A stretch of 64,000 nucleotides of DNA from Sphingomonadales bacterium (GTDB taxonomy: Bacteria > Pseudomonadota > Alphaproteobacteria > Sphingomonadales > Sphingomonadaceae): assembly GCA_028871475.1 (NCBI GenBank), contig JAGWMZ010000004.1, positions 62,001-126,000 on the forward strand, read 5' to 3'. Every line of letters starts with the position of its first letter. Within the stretch, counting starts at the first letter, position 1. The notes under the pieces were generated by a model that saw nothing but the letters and a program-made list of their open reading frames with translations, was not told the origin of the DNA and did not search any database. The translations under genes were made by a program, and so were the position numbers. Below, one piece after another: positions 41,099 to 50,836 of the stretch.

Positions 41099-43516
41099 TC
41101 ACAAGGGATTCCCATCCTTGTCCCGGTAAATTTCGCGCCGGCCCACATGGTTGGCGGGGCCCACGAAACCATCCTCTTCCATCCGCTCGATCCATTTGGC
41201 CGCGGTGTTGTAGCCCACCGTCATCTGCCGCTGCAGCCAACTGGTGCTGGCTTTCTGGCTTTCGAAAACGATCTGGCAGGCCTGGCGATATTTGCGCTCT
41301 TCGGGGCTGTCGCTTGCCGTCGCATCCAGATCGTCGAAGCCATAGGAGCCTTCCGCCGGTTCCTCGGTGACCGAATCGACGTAATCGGGCTTGCCCTGGG
41401 CGCGCCAATGGTCGGCGACGGCCTCGACCTCCTCATCAGGCACGAAGGGGCCGTGGACGCGGGTGATGGGGCCAGACGAGGGCTTGAAGAGCATGTCGCC
41501 CTTGCCCAGCAGTTGCTCGGCGCCCTGTTCACCCAGGATGGTGCGCGAATCGATGCGGCTGGTGACGGCGAAGGAGATTCGCGTCGGCAGGTTCGCCTTG
41601 ATGACGCCGGTGATGACGTCGACCGAGGGGCGCTGCGTGGCCATGATGAGGTGGATACCGGCCGCACGCGATTTCTGGGCAAGGCGCTGGATGAGGACTT
41701 CCACTTCCTTGCCCACTGTCACCATCAAATCGGCCAGCTCATCCACGATGACGACGATCAGCGGCAGTACCTGATAGTCGAGTTGCTTGTCCTCGAACAG
41801 TTCTTCGCCCGTGTCGGGGTCGAAACCGATCGAGATGCGGCGGCCCAGCGGCTTGCCCTTGGCGGCGTTGCTCTTCACCTTCTCGTTGAAGTTCACGATG
41901 TTGCGCACGTTGATCTCGCTCATCTGGCGATAACGGCGCTCCATTTCCTCCACCGCCCATTTCAGCGCGCGCACCGCCTTGGCAGGTTCGGTGACGACAG
42001 GGCTGAGCAGGTGGGGAATGTCCTCGTAAGACTTCAGCTCCAGCACTTTGGGATCGACCAGGATCATGCGGCACTGGGCAGGCGTCAGGCGATAAAGCAA
42101 GGACAGCAGGATGCAGTTGAGCCCCACCGACTTGCCCGAACCGGTGGTGCCGGCCACCAGCAGGTGAGGCATGGTCGCCAGATCCGCCACGATGGGCTCA
42201 CCCGCGATGTTCTTGCCCAGAATGATGGGAAGCTGGCCCTTGTGAGAGACAAAGGTCTCGCTGGCGATCATCTCCTTGAAGCTGACCATCTGGCGGTTGG
42301 CGTTGGGCAGTTCGATGGCCATCACCGTGCGCCCCGGCACGGGCGAGACGCGGGCCGAAATGGCGCTCATGTTGCGGGCGATATCGTCGGCCAGGCCGAT
42401 GACGCGGCTGGCCTTGATGCCGGGCGCCGGTTCCAGCTCGTACATGGTGACGACAGGGCCGGTGCGCACGCCGGTCACCTCGCCCTTGACGTTGAAATCG
42501 TCGAGCACGGTTTCGAGCAGGCGGGCGTTGCGTTCCAGCACCAGCTTGTCGATGGGCGGGGCATTGTCGGCCGGCGGGTCGGAGAGCAGGTCGAGCCCGG
42601 GCAGGGCGACTGTGTCGAACAGGTCGCTCTGGCGCGACAGGCTGGAAAATTCGGCCTGCTTGGGTGCCTTGGCCGGGTCGCTGATGTCGGGCGCGCGGCG
42701 CTGGGCGATGACGGGGGCGCCATTCTCGCCCGCTTCGGGGGTGAAGGGGATATCGGCCCTGGGCGCGGTGCGCTGCTTGCGCGGGGCGGGAGAGGGCGCG
42801 TCCTCCTCCTCCATGTCCTCGTCAATCGCGCCATCGGCCAACGCGCGGGCGGCGCGGCGGCGCAGCGGAATGGTGATGAGATCGACCCAGTCGATGGCAA
42901 AGACATGGGTGACCAGCGCCGCCCCGGCGATCAGCGCGACCAACCCGCTGACGATGGACACCGCGCCGCGCGCTGCCTCGGGCACAAGCAGCTCCACACC
43001 ATGCACCAGCGCCGCGCCCAGCAGCCCTGCCACGCCGCCCGGCGATGCCGGCAGGCTGGTCGCCACATCGGCAAAGGCCAGCGAGAGCGCGGTGCAGATC
43101 AGCCCCATCGCCACCACCAGCACGGCCATGGGTCGCACCCATGCATGGCGGCGCGGGGCCTCATCCTCTTCCTCGGCCGCGCCATCGGCCTCTGCAATGC
43201 GCCAAAGCTGGCGGGCAAAGACCAGCATCAGCGGCAGCAACAACGCACTGACCGGCCCGAAGAGAAACAGCGCCCGCTCCGCCACGAAGGCGCCGGGCCG
43301 CCCCATCCAGTTCAGCACCGGCCCGGCCGCCGCCGTCGAGGGCGAAGGGTCGGTCTGGTGATAGGAGACCAGCGAGAGCACGATGAACACCATGGCCAGC
43401 AGCAGCAGCCCCGCGCCCAGCAGTTCGCTGCTGCGCTTTACACTGCGGCGCAGGATGATCCGCCAGTTGGGGGCGCCCTTGGATGCGCCGGAGGAGGAAT
43501 AGGGCCTGCTTGCCAT
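41099..43516 (-). CDS. ftsK: DNA translocase FtsK
   Basis: An 805-aa protein. Four or five N-terminal membrane helices (to about residue 190) are followed by an acidic/basic linker and an alpha/beta motor domain with Walker A AGTTGSGKSVGLN and Walker B-region LIVVIVDELADLM. The C-terminal gamma winged helix, which reads KOPS sites, is present (KASTSWLQRQMTVGYNTAAK). It couples chromosome dimer resolution and segregation to septation. ATG 43516 (MASRPYSSSGASKG) begins the conserved part; the longer frame is a shadow of the upstream gap. Divergent from ppx. Confidence 0.94.
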   Translation of the reverse strand: MASRPYSSSGASKGAPNWRIILRRSVKRSSELLGAGLLLLAMVFIVLSLVSYHQTDPSPSTAAAGPVLNWMGRPGAFVAERALFLFGPVSALLLPLMLVFARQLWRIAEADGAAEEEDEAPRRHAWVRPMAVLVVAMGLICTALSLAFADVATSLPASPGGVAGLLGAALVHGVELLVPEAARGAVSIVSGLVALIAGAALVTHVFAIDWVDLITIPLRRRAARALADGAIDEDMEEEDAPSPAPRKQRTAPRADIPFTPEAGENGAPVIAQRRAPDISDPAKAPKQAEFSSLSRQSDLFDTVALPGLDLLSDPPADNAPPIDKLVLERNARLLETVLDDFNVKGEVTGVRTGPVVTMYELEPAPGIKASRVIGLADDIARNMSAISARVSPVPGRTVMAIELPNANRQMVSFKEMIASETFVSHKGQLPIILGKNIAGEPIVADLATMPHLLVAGTTGSGKSVGLNCILLSLLYRLTPAQCRMILVDPKVLELKSYEDIPHLLSPVVTEPAKAVRALKWAVEEMERRYRQMSEINVRNIVNFNEKVKSNAAKGKPLGRRISIGFDPDTGEELFEDKQLDYQVLPLIVVIVDELADLMVTVGKEVEVLIQRLAQKSRAAGIHLIMATQRPSVDVITGVIKANLPTRISFAVTSRIDSRTILGEQGAEQLLGKGDMLFKPSSGPITRVHGPFVPDEEVEAVADHWRAQGKPDYVDSVTEEPAEGSYGFDDLDATASDSPEERKYRQACQIVFESQKASTSWLQRQMTVGYNTAAKWIERMEEDGFVGPANHVGRREIYRDKDGNPL

Positions 43517-43794
43517 GGCCGGTTCTAAGCCTTTGTTATGCGGATCGGGTGGGGACGGGCCATGCCTGGGCGGGACAGTCTGCACCGCCCTGCCGCGTTC
43601 CCCCTTTGCCCTCTTATGCGCCGGGGGGGGAGTCCGCGTCAAGGCAGGGCCCGATGCCCGCCCCCTGTGCCCGCCAAGGCGCCGGCGCATAACTGTCACA
43701 AACGAAGCTTGCCCCCGATGCCGCCCGCCGCTAGCATGTCCGCAATCTTTCCGCCTTTGACGGCGGGCCAACAGTTTTTTCGAGTATTGACATC

Positions 43795-45261
43795 ATGGCG
43801 GATCAGACTCCGCCGGCAAAACGTTCGAAGGTTCGCAGGCACGGGGGAAAACGCAGGCATCGCGCGCGCAAGGCTGGCCCAAATACGGCCGCCACGCCAG
43901 AAGCAACAGCATCCCCCACAGGCGCGGACCCGACGCCTGCCGGTGGTCGACCCGATGGCGGAACCGCGCAAGGCACGCGCGGCTCTGCCTCCGGTCCGGC
44001 CGATAACAGCGCCCGTGGTGCGCCTTCATCCCGCTCCGGCCCTGCGCCGGAGGGTGGGGAGGCGGCTGCGCGCGGGCCATCCTCAGGGCGAAGAGGCGGC
44101 GCGCGGGGGCAAAGCCAACGTGCCCCTGCCGGGCGTTCCGGCACTGAACGGGCGCCAGCCAGCGCCCCACGGCCCAGCCCTGTGCGCCATGGTCCGCCGC
44201 GCCAGTCCTATGCCGCTATCGACCTTGGCACCAACAATTGCCGATTGCTGATCGCGAGGCCCGCGGGTGACAGTTTCATCGTCGTTGATGCCTTCAGCCG
44301 GGTGGTCAGGCTGGGCGAGGGGCTGGCGCAGACGGGCCGCCTGTCGGATGAGGCGATGGACCGGGCGCTGGGCGCGCTGCGCGTCTGCGCCGAGAAGCTG
44401 AAGCGGCGCAATGTGCATCTGGCGCGGTCGGTGGCGACCGAGGCTTGCCGCCGGGCCAGCAATGGCGCCGAATTCATCGAACGCGTGCGCGCCGAAACCG
44501 GCATCCGTCTCGACATTATTTCCGCGCGTGAGGAAGCGCGCCTTGCCGTGCTGGGCTGCCATATCCTGCTGGAACCCGGCCCCGGCCCGGCGCTGGTCTT
44601 CGACATTGGCGGCGGCTCGACCGAACTCGTGCTGGTGGAAAGCCCCCGCGATGGTGATCGCGACACGCCGCCCGCCATTCTTGACTGGGTCAGCGTGCCC
44701 TGGGGCGTGGTCTCGCTGACCGAAACCTGCGCGGCCGAGCGTGACAGCCATGAGGCCCGCGTCACCCGCTATGCCGAAATGCGCGGGCGGGTGGACGACA
44801 GTTTCGCCGGTTTTGCCGAGCGGATCGCACCCTTGCGGGCCTGCGCGGCCGATGGTGGCCCGGCCGGGCCGTTGCGTCTGCTGGGCACCAGCGGCACGGT
44901 GACGACGCTGGCCTCGGTTCACCTCGACCTGCCGCAATATGACCGCAGCGCCGTCGATGGCGTCATCGTGCCCGCGCTCAGCATGCGCGGCATCACCCAG
45001 CGCCTCTCGACCATGGCGCTGGCCGACCGGCGCGAATTGCCCTGCATCGGGCGCGAGCGCGCCGATCTGGTGGTGGCAGGCTGCGCTATCCTCGAATCGA
45101 TTCTCGAACTATGGCCCGCCCATCGCCTCGGCGTGGCAGATCGCGGCATTCGTGAGGGCATCTTGCGCAGCCTGATTGGCGCCGATGATGCCGCACCGTT
45201 TACAAAGCCCCTTTCCGCGCCCACTGCCGCGACCAGACCCAGACAGGAGAAGCGCCGATGA
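43795..45261 (+). CDS. ppx: Ppx/GppA phosphatase with long basic N-terminal extension
   Basis: A 488-aa protein. The Ppx/GppA ASKHA domain starts near residue 140 (YAAIDLGTNNCRLLIA) and includes FDIGGGSTELVL and LLGTSGTVTTLA. It degrades polyphosphate or pppGpp. The first ~135 residues are Arg/Ala/Gly/Pro-rich and predicted disordered, which is unusual compared with the standard domain. A start within the extension cannot be excluded, but none is obvious before the conserved region. The stop overlaps rlmE (ATGA). Confidence 0.9.
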   Translation: MADQTPPAKRSKVRRHGGKRRHRARKAGPNTAATPEATASPTGADPTPAGGRPDGGTAQGTRGSASGPADNSARGAPSSRSGPAPEGGEAAARGPSSGRRGGARGQSQRAPAGRSGTERAPASAPRPSPVRHGPPRQSYAAIDLGTNNCRLLIARPAGDSFIVVDAFSRVVRLGEGLAQTGRLSDEAMDRALGALRVCAEKLKRRNVHLARSVATEACRRASNGAEFIERVRAETGIRLDIISAREEARLAVLGCHILLEPGPGPALVFDIGGGSTELVLVESPRDGDRDTPPAILDWVSVPWGVVSLTETCAAERDSHEARVTRYAEMRGRVDDSFAGFAERIAPLRACAADGGPAGPLRLLGTSGTVTTLASVHLDLPQYDRSAVDGVIVPALSMRGITQRLSTMALADRRELPCIGRERADLVVAGCAILESILELWPAHRLGVADRGIREGILRSLIGADDAAPFTKPLSAPTAATRPRQEKRR

Positions 45262-45941
45262 GCCGTTCGGGCAAAGATCCCCACGAACGCCTGCGCACGG
45301 CCAAGAAACGCACCGCTTCTTCGGCGCGCTGGCTGACGCGGCAGTTGAACGACCCCTATGTGAAAAAGGCCAAGGCCGACGGCTATCGCAGCCGCGCGGC
45401 CTACAAGTTGATGGAACTGGACGACAAATTCGCGCTGGTAAAGGGTTCGCGCCGGGTGGTCGACCTGGGCGTGGCGCCGGGCGGCTGGACGCAGGTGGTG
45501 CGCATGCGCTCGCCCCAGGCGGGCGTGGTCGGTATTGACCTGCTGCCCACCGAGCCGATCGAGGGGGCGACCCTGTTCGAGATGGACTTCATGGCCGATG
45601 AAGCGCCCGGCCTGCTGATGGAGGCGCTGGGCGGCGCGCCCGATCTCGTCATGTCGGACATGGCGGCCAACACTGTGGGCCACAAGCAGACCGACCATTT
45701 GCGCACCATGGGTCTTGTGGAAACGGCGGCGGATTTTGCCATTCAGAATTTGAGCGAGGGCGGGGCGTTTATCGCCAAAGTGCTGGCGGGGGGGACGGAC
45801 CCGACGCTGCTGGCCTTGCTCAAGCAGCATTTCAAGACCGTGAAACATGCCAAGCCGCCAGCGAGTCGCAAGGATTCGTCGGAGTGGTATGTGATTGCTC
45901 AGGGCTTCAAGGGGCGGAAGGACGAGCAGGAAGAAGAGTAA
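45258..45941 (+). CDS. rlmE: 23S rRNA (uridine-2'-O) methyltransferase RlmE/FtsJ
   Basis: A 227-aa FtsJ-family methyltransferase: SRAAYKLMELDDKF, the SAM loop VVDLGVAPGGWTQV, DLVMSDMAANTVGHKQTDH, and the K-D-K-E tetrad residues as expected. It methylates U2552 of 23S rRNA in the family prototype. Coupled to ppx by ATGA, an arrangement common in sphingomonads. Composite repeat copy 6 starts 2 nt after its stop. Confidence 0.94.
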   Translation: MSRSGKDPHERLRTAKKRTASSARWLTRQLNDPYVKKAKADGYRSRAAYKLMELDDKFALVKGSRRVVDLGVAPGGWTQVVRMRSPQAGVVGIDLLPTEPIEGATLFEMDFMADEAPGLLMEALGGAPDLVMSDMAANTVGHKQTDHLRTMGLVETAADFAIQNLSEGGAFIAKVLAGGTDPTLLALLKQHFKTVKHAKPPASRKDSSEWYVIAQGFKGRKDEQEEE

Positions 45942-45943
45942 AA

Positions 45944-46183
45944 GCGAGGGCCATAAAGCGTGCGCTTGTCGCACGCGACACGCTAAGGCGCCCTCGCGCT
46001 CCCTTTCGTTTGGAGAGGGAGTTTGAGGTCTGAGCATGGCGCCAGCATCGCCGCGCCGCGGGCTTTTATCCTGACAGCGCAGGTCTATCGTTTTCTGCCT
46101 GCGGCGCGGCGCACTGGGCGCCATCACCCAACCCGATGCGCAACGTCGACAACGAAAGGGAGCGCGAGGGCGATGGCCCTCGC
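45944..46183. repeat. Composite repeat, copy 6 (with extra hairpin in the left loop)
   Basis: The left hairpin arms GCGAGGGC (45944-45951) and GCCCTCGC (45990-45997) are separated by 38 nt instead of 4. The insert can itself fold (GCGTGCG with CGCACGC). CGCTCCC and TTTGGAGAGGGAG follow. The central inverted repeat is imperfect (46039-46063 with about 46097-46122). The right hairpin is 46164-46183. It fills the gap between the convergent rlmE and cytochrome c genes. Confidence 0.9.
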
Positions 46184-46195
46184 ACCTGTCTTTTC

Positions 46196-46810
46196 TTATT
46201 TCGACTCAGCCCCGCTGGCCGCATCCTTGGAGGGAGCCGCCTTCGCATCGTCAGCCGCCGCCGGTGCCGCGCCAGCTTCGGGCGCCTTGGGCAGGGGCAG
46301 GTTCGAGCCCTGCTGGTTGAGGTAGACGATGACATTGGCGCGATCTTCAGCCGAATCGAGCCCGGCGAAGGTCATCTTGGTGCCATCGGCAAAGCCGCGT
46401 GGGTTGGTCAGCCAGGTGTCGAGCGTCTTGAAGTCCCACTTGCCGCCTTTGCCCGCCAGGCTGGCCGAGAAGGCAAAGCCGCCACGGCCCTTGGCGATCT
46501 CATCGCCCACCACGCCGTAGAGGTTGGGGCCGACGCCATTGGCGCCGCCCTGGTTGATGGTGTGGCAGGCGGCGCATTTCTGGAAAATCTGCTGCCCCTT
46601 GGCGGGGTCCGCCTTGGCCAACAGGGTTTCGATCGGCACGGCAGCCGCGCTCGCCCCCTCGGCAGCGACCCCCGCGATGGGGTAGCCCATGGTTTCGGGC
46701 CGCTCATTCTTGTCGGCCCGGAAATAATGTCCCGAAAGGCTGGATAGCCCGAGGGCCACGATGCCCGCGCCCAGAACCCAACCCGCAATGGTATTGAAAC
46801 GATCGCTCAT
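46196..46810 (-). CDS. Membrane-anchored class I cytochrome c
   Basis: A 204-aa cytochrome c of the c2/c552 type. An uncleaved N-terminal membrane anchor (about residues 8-28) is followed by a linker. The heme site is KCAACHTI, and the axial Met is in GTKMTFAGL near the C-terminal part. It ends in an Ala/Pro/Lys-rich tail. Likely an electron carrier between bc1 and oxidases. ATG 46810 has GAGG upstream; a GTG two codons before is also possible. Divergent from pheA. Confidence 0.92.
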   Translation of the reverse strand: MSDRFNTIAGWVLGAGIVALGLSSLSGHYFRADKNERPETMGYPIAGVAAEGASAAAVPIETLLAKADPAKGQQIFQKCAACHTINQGGANGVGPNLYGVVGDEIAKGRGGFAFSASLAGKGGKWDFKTLDTWLTNPRGFADGTKMTFAGLDSAEDRANVIVYLNQQGSNLPLPKAPEAGAAPAAADDAKAAPSKDAASGAESK

Positions 46811-46937
46811 CAGCACGGCCTCGCCCAGAGGTGATAAATAACATTTTTGCGCATCTTGTTAGAGAGCGCAAAAACCATAAGCAAGGGCCATTGCAGCATT
46901 GCGGGAATGCTTTGTGAGCCCTAAGCGCAATGCCGCT

Positions 46938-47837
46938 ATGCATTCTTATCCCGCACCCGCTCTGATCCAGGTCAAAATTCTGACCGACATCGCTGAAACC
47001 TCTCCGGCTCGCGCCATGGCTTTTCAGGGCGCGCCGGGGTGCAATTCGCACCGCGCTGCGCTCGATTTCGCGCCCGATTGCGCGCCACTGCCCTGTTTCA
47101 GCTTCGAGGATGCGCTCGATGCGGTGAAGGAGGGCCGGGCTGACCGCGCCATCATCCCCATCGAGAACAGCCAGCATGGCCGCGTGGCCGACATGCATTT
47201 CCTGCTGCCCGAAAGCGGCCTGTCGATCGTGGGGGAGCATTTCATCGGCATCCACCCCAGCCTGATGGCACTGCCCGGCGCGAAGGGGCCCTTCACCGTC
47301 GCCTATTCGCATCCGCAGGCACTGGGCCAGTCGCGCCATTATCTGCGCGCGCGCGGCATCACCCCGCTGTCCTATGCCGATACGGCGGGCGCGGCGGCCT
47401 ATGTGAAGGAACTGGGCGATCCGCAGGCGGCGGCCATTGCCCCGCCGCTGGCGGCCGAGCTTTACGGGCTCGAGATCGTCGAGAACAATGTCGAGGATGC
47501 GCATGACAACACCACGCGCTTCGTTGTGCTCGCCCGCGCCCCGCTGGACCCGGCCAGCCTGAAGGGGCAGGTGGCGATGACCACCATGATCTTCGAGGTG
47601 CGCAACGTGCCCGCCGCGCTCTACAAGGCGATGGGTGGTTTTGCCACCAATGGCGTCAACATGACCAAGCTGGAAAGCTACCAGAAGGGCAGCGCTTTCA
47701 CCGCCACCATGTTTTACGCCGACATCGTGGGCGCGCCGGGCGACCCGGCGGTGGATCGCGCCATCGAGGAACTGGCCTTCCATTGCAAGGAATTGCGCAT
47801 TCTGGGCAGCTATGCCCAGGCGCGTGACCGGGGGTAA
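46938..47837 (+). CDS. pheA: Prephenate dehydratase
   Basis: A 299-aa enzyme converting prephenate to phenylpyruvate for phenylalanine synthesis. The catalytic domain has FQGAPGCNSH at its start and the essential TRF triplet in DNTTRFVVL. The C-terminal ACT domain (FEVRNVPAALYKAMGGFATN, then MTKLESYQ) gives feedback control by phenylalanine. No chorismate mutase domain is fused. The start is at ATG 46938, where family similarity begins. Confidence 0.94.
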   Translation: MHSYPAPALIQVKILTDIAETSPARAMAFQGAPGCNSHRAALDFAPDCAPLPCFSFEDALDAVKEGRADRAIIPIENSQHGRVADMHFLLPESGLSIVGEHFIGIHPSLMALPGAKGPFTVAYSHPQALGQSRHYLRARGITPLSYADTAGAAAYVKELGDPQAAAIAPPLAAELYGLEIVENNVEDAHDNTTRFVVLARAPLDPASLKGQVAMTTMIFEVRNVPAALYKAMGGFATNGVNMTKLESYQKGSAFTATMFYADIVGAPGDPAVDRAIEELAFHCKELRILGSYAQARDRG

Positions 47838-47964
47838 GGCGCGCAGGCTTGATCGGCGCCGATAAACGCGGCACACCAAGCCTCTATGGATGGCGCCGGG
47901 CGCCAGGCGGGGGAAGTCGCTGGCTGCTGTGGCAGGGGAAACGATCCATCACGCGGGGGGCAAC

Positions 47965-48603
47965 ATGCCGGCTGCCGATCCGGCGGCGCTGGCGCGTTGG
48001 CGCGCTGTGCGGAGCAGCGCCGACCTGCAGTTTACGCCGCCCGTGCCATGGCATCCCGCGCCGCCGCCATCCTGGCTCGCCGCGCTTGGTCGCTGGCTGG
48101 AGCATGTTTTTCTGCCGCTCGCGCGCCTGTTTGGCAAAAGCTGGCCCTGGGTGGAAAAGGGTCTGATCGGGCTGGGCATCGCCGCGCTGCTCTGGCTGGG
48201 CTGGATCATTCTCTTGCCCTATCTGCGCCGCCGGGCGGTCGCCGTGCCCGAGGAAGAGACGGGCTGGACCCCGCCGGCGGGCGAAGCCGCCATCCTGCTG
48301 CGCGATGCCGAGGCGCTGGCGGCGGCGGGCGATTATGATGGCGCGACCCATCTGCTGCTCCGGCGCAGCGTGGCGCAACTGGCCGCGGCGCAAGTGGGAC
48401 TGGTCCATCCGGCCAGCACGGCGCGCGAGATCGCCACTATGGACGCCCTGCCGCCGCCCGCGCGCAGCGCCTTTGCCACCATGGCGGGGCGCGTGGAGGC
48501 CAGCCGCTTTGCCCTGCACGCGCTGTCGCAGGCCGATTGGCTGGCGGCGCGCGATGCCTATGCTGCCTTTGCCCGCCTGCCGCTGAGCGGGGTGCAGGGA
48601 TGA
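47965..48603 (+). CDS. DUF4129 family membrane protein
   Basis: A 212-aa protein with one central transmembrane helix (about residues 68-92, GLIGLGIAALLWLGWIILL) and a C-terminal DUF4129-like helical domain (AAILLRDAEALAAAGDYDGA, then STAREIATM). GGGGGG 5 nt before ATG 47965 supports this start over upstream codons. First gene of a six-gene, tightly overlapping operon (DUF4129, DUF4350, MoxR, DUF58, SpoIIM, RDD). In such clusters MoxR/DUF58 act as an ATPase with a VWA-like adaptor, probably maturing or monitoring a membrane complex. Confidence 0.82.
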   Translation: MPAADPAALARWRAVRSSADLQFTPPVPWHPAPPPSWLAALGRWLEHVFLPLARLFGKSWPWVEKGLIGLGIAALLWLGWIILLPYLRRRAVAVPEEETGWTPPAGEAAILLRDAEALAAAGDYDGATHLLLRRSVAQLAAAQVGLVHPASTAREIATMDALPPPARSAFATMAGRVEASRFALHALSQADWLAARDAYAAFARLPLSGVQG

Positions 48604-49865
48604 CGCGCAATCCGGCGAGCTTTTCGCCCCGCGCGGCAGCGGCGCTGGTGCTGGTTGGGGTGGTGCTGTTTGTCGCCCTGCTGTGGCAGGTGGGCGGTGG
48701 GCTGGCGGCCAGCCAGATCAACAATGGCGAGGGCCATGCCGGCGGCAAGGGGCTCAATGGCTTTGCCGGTCTGGCACGCCTGCTCGCCAGCAGTGGCCAG
48801 ACGGTGGTGCTGGGCCGCGACGAGGCGGCGATGGGCACGCCGGGCGTGCTGGTGCTGACGCCGCCGCCTTTGGGCCTTCGCGGCGGCGATCTTGACCGGG
48901 CGGTGGCGCGTCATCGGCAGATCGGCCCGGTGGTGGTGATCGCGCCCAAATGGATGGCCAGCCCGCTGTCCGGCGATCAGCCGGGGGCGCAGCCGGGCTG
49001 GGTGTGGCTATGGTCCACGCATCTGCCGGAATGGCCTGATTTTCTGGACGATGTCAGTGTGGAGCTGCGGCAGGAGGGCAAGGGCGCGCGCCGGGCCGAC
49101 ACCGCGTTGAATGCACCCGCCCCCGTACTGCCCGATGGTAACCGGGTGGAGGTGGGCAGCGGCGCGCGCCTCATCCCGCTGGCCGATGCGTCAGGCCACA
49201 TACTGGCCGCGCGCTATGACGAGACGATCACCCTGCCCGGTGATGTGCGGGGCGATGATCGCCAGCCCTATCCACTCTACCTCGTCTTCGATCCCGACCT
49301 GCTCGACAATTACGGCCTGTCGCATGCCGAGAATGCGCAATGGGCCGAGGCTTTCTTCGCGCAGGTGGAGGGGCATGGGCCCCGCCGCGTCACCTTTGAC
49401 CTCACCTTCAACGGGTTGGGCCGCCAGCCCAATCTGCTGACGCTGGCCTTCATGCCGCCCTATCTCACCGCCACGCTGGTGCTGGCCTTGGCCTTGGCGG
49501 CGGCACTGTGGCGCGGCTTGCTGCGCTTTGGCCCCGTGGCGCAGGAAGGGCTGGCAACGCCGCTGGGCAAGGCCTCGCTGCTGGGGCAGGCTGGGGCCAT
49601 TATCCTGCGCGCGCGGCGTTATCACGTGCTCGGACCGCCCTATGCCGAGGCGGCGCGTCTGCACCTGGCGCGGGCACTTTCCCTGCCGCGCCAGCAGGAC
49701 GCTGCCAACACCGATGCCGCCATCGACCGCGCCCTGGCCACGCGCGGCATCCATGATCTGAGCTTTTCCGATACGGCTTCACGCCTGTCGCGTGCCGGCG
49801 CGCGCGGCGACGTGCTTGACCTTGCCGCCCGCCTGCATGCCATTGAGAGGATATTGACCCCATGA
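48600..49865 (+). CDS. DUF4350 domain membrane protein
   Basis: A 421-aa protein with an N-terminal membrane helix (about 12-32), an extracytoplasmic GATase-like/DUF4350 part ([33 protein letters not shown]) and a second helix near residue 285 ([17 protein letters not shown]). The start overlaps the DUF4129 stop and the stop overlaps moxR (ATGA both). The function is unknown; it is always seen with MoxR and DUF58 partners. Confidence 0.85.
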   Translation: MTRNPASFSPRAAAALVLVGVVLFVALLWQVGGGLAASQINNGEGHAGGKGLNGFAGLARLLASSGQTVVLGRDEAAMGTPGVLVLTPPPLGLRGGDLDRAVARHRQIGPVVVIAPKWMASPLSGDQPGAQPGWVWLWSTHLPEWPDFLDDVSVELRQEGKGARRADTALNAPAPVLPDGNRVEVGSGARLIPLADASGHILAARYDETITLPGDVRGDDRQPYPLYLVFDPDLLDNYGLSHAENAQWAEAFFAQVEGHGPRRVTFDLTFNGLGRQPNLLTLAFMPPYLTATLVLALALAAALWRGLLRFGPVAQEGLATPLGKASLLGQAGAIILRARRYHVLGPPYAEAARLHLARALSLPRQQDAANTDAAIDRALATRGIHDLSFSDTASRLSRAGARGDVLDLAARLHAIERILTP

Positions 49866-50836
49866 GCGCCTATGAAACACTCGCCCTTGCCGATGTGGCA
49901 AGGCTGGCGGCGGCCATCCGCGGTGAGGTGGGCAAGGCCGTGGTCGGGCAGGGCGAGGCGCTCGATCATCTGCTGATCGCGCTGTTTTCGCGCGGGCATG
50001 TCCTGCTCGAAGGTCCGCCGGGCACGGCCAAGACCTTTCTGGCGCAAAGCTTTGCCGTGGCGGTCGGGCTGGATTTCGGGCGTATCCAGTTCACGCCCGA
50101 CCTGATGCCGGGCGATATTCTCGGCTCCAACCTGTTCAATTTCCAGACCAGCACCTTCACCCTGACGCGCGGGCCGATCTTTTGCGAACTGCTGCTGGCT
50201 GATGAAATCAACCGCACGCCGCCCAAGACGCAGGCCGCCCTGCTGGAAGCCATGCAGGAACGCCGCGTGACGCTGGACGGCGCGGTCTATCCTCTGCCCG
50301 AAAGCTTCATGGTGGTGGCCACGCAAAACCCCATCGAGCAGCAGGGCGTCTATCCGCTGCCCGAGGCGCAGCTTGACCGTTTCCTGTTCAAACTGCGGGT
50401 CGATTACCCCAGCGAGCGGGAGGAAATGGCCATCCTCACCCGCTTTGGCCAGCACAGCGGCCCGCCCAGCCCGCAGGCGCAGGGGGTGGCTCCGGTGGCC
50501 AATGCCGCGCTGCTCGATGCCGCCGCGCGCGCCGTGGCGGGGGTGACGCTGGCCGAGCCGGTGGCGGCCTATATCGTGCGCCTGCTGCGCGCCACGCGGG
50601 ACAGTGCGGATCTCGCCTGCGGCGCCTCACCGCGCGCGGGGGTCTTGCTGGCCCATGCGGCGCGGGCGCGGGCGGCGCTGGACGGGCGGGATTATGTGCT
50701 GCCCGATGATGTCAAGGCGCTGGCCCCGGCGGTGCTGCGCCATCGCCTGTTGCTGAGCCCTGCCGCCGAGATCGAGGGCAAGACCACCCAGGCGCTGGTC
50801 GACAGCCTGATCGAGCGGACCGAGGCGCCGCGCTAA
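49862..50836 (+). CDS. MoxR family AAA+ ATPase
   Basis: A 324-aa ATPase with Walker [18 protein letters not shown] (near residues 50-66), Walker [24 protein letters not shown], the sensor [21 protein letters not shown], and a C-terminal lid. MoxR proteins act as chaperone-like ATPases together with VWA proteins. Here the DUF58 protein encoded immediately downstream is the likely partner. Confidence 0.94.
   Translation: MSAYETLALADVARLAAAIRGEVGKAVVGQGEALDHLLIALFSRGHVLLEGPPGTAKTFLAQSFAVAVGLDFGRIQFTPDLMPGDILGSNLFNFQTSTFTLTRGPIFCELLLADEINRTPPKTQAALLEAMQERRVTLDGAVYPLPESFMVVATQNPIEQQGVYPLPEAQLDRFLFKLRVDYPSEREEMAILTRFGQHSGPPSPQAQGVAPVANAALLDAAARAVAGVTLAEPVAAYIVRLLRATRDSADLACGASPRAGVLLAHAARARAALDGRDYVLPDDVKALAPAVLRHRLLLSPAAEIEGKTTQALVDSLIERTEAPR

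Noticed and set aside
40982..43528. Long open frame antisense to ftsK (848 codons)
   Set aside because: Shadow translation, low-complexity His/Gln/Arg-rich, no start context. It also overlaps the repeat and the complete ftsK gene.
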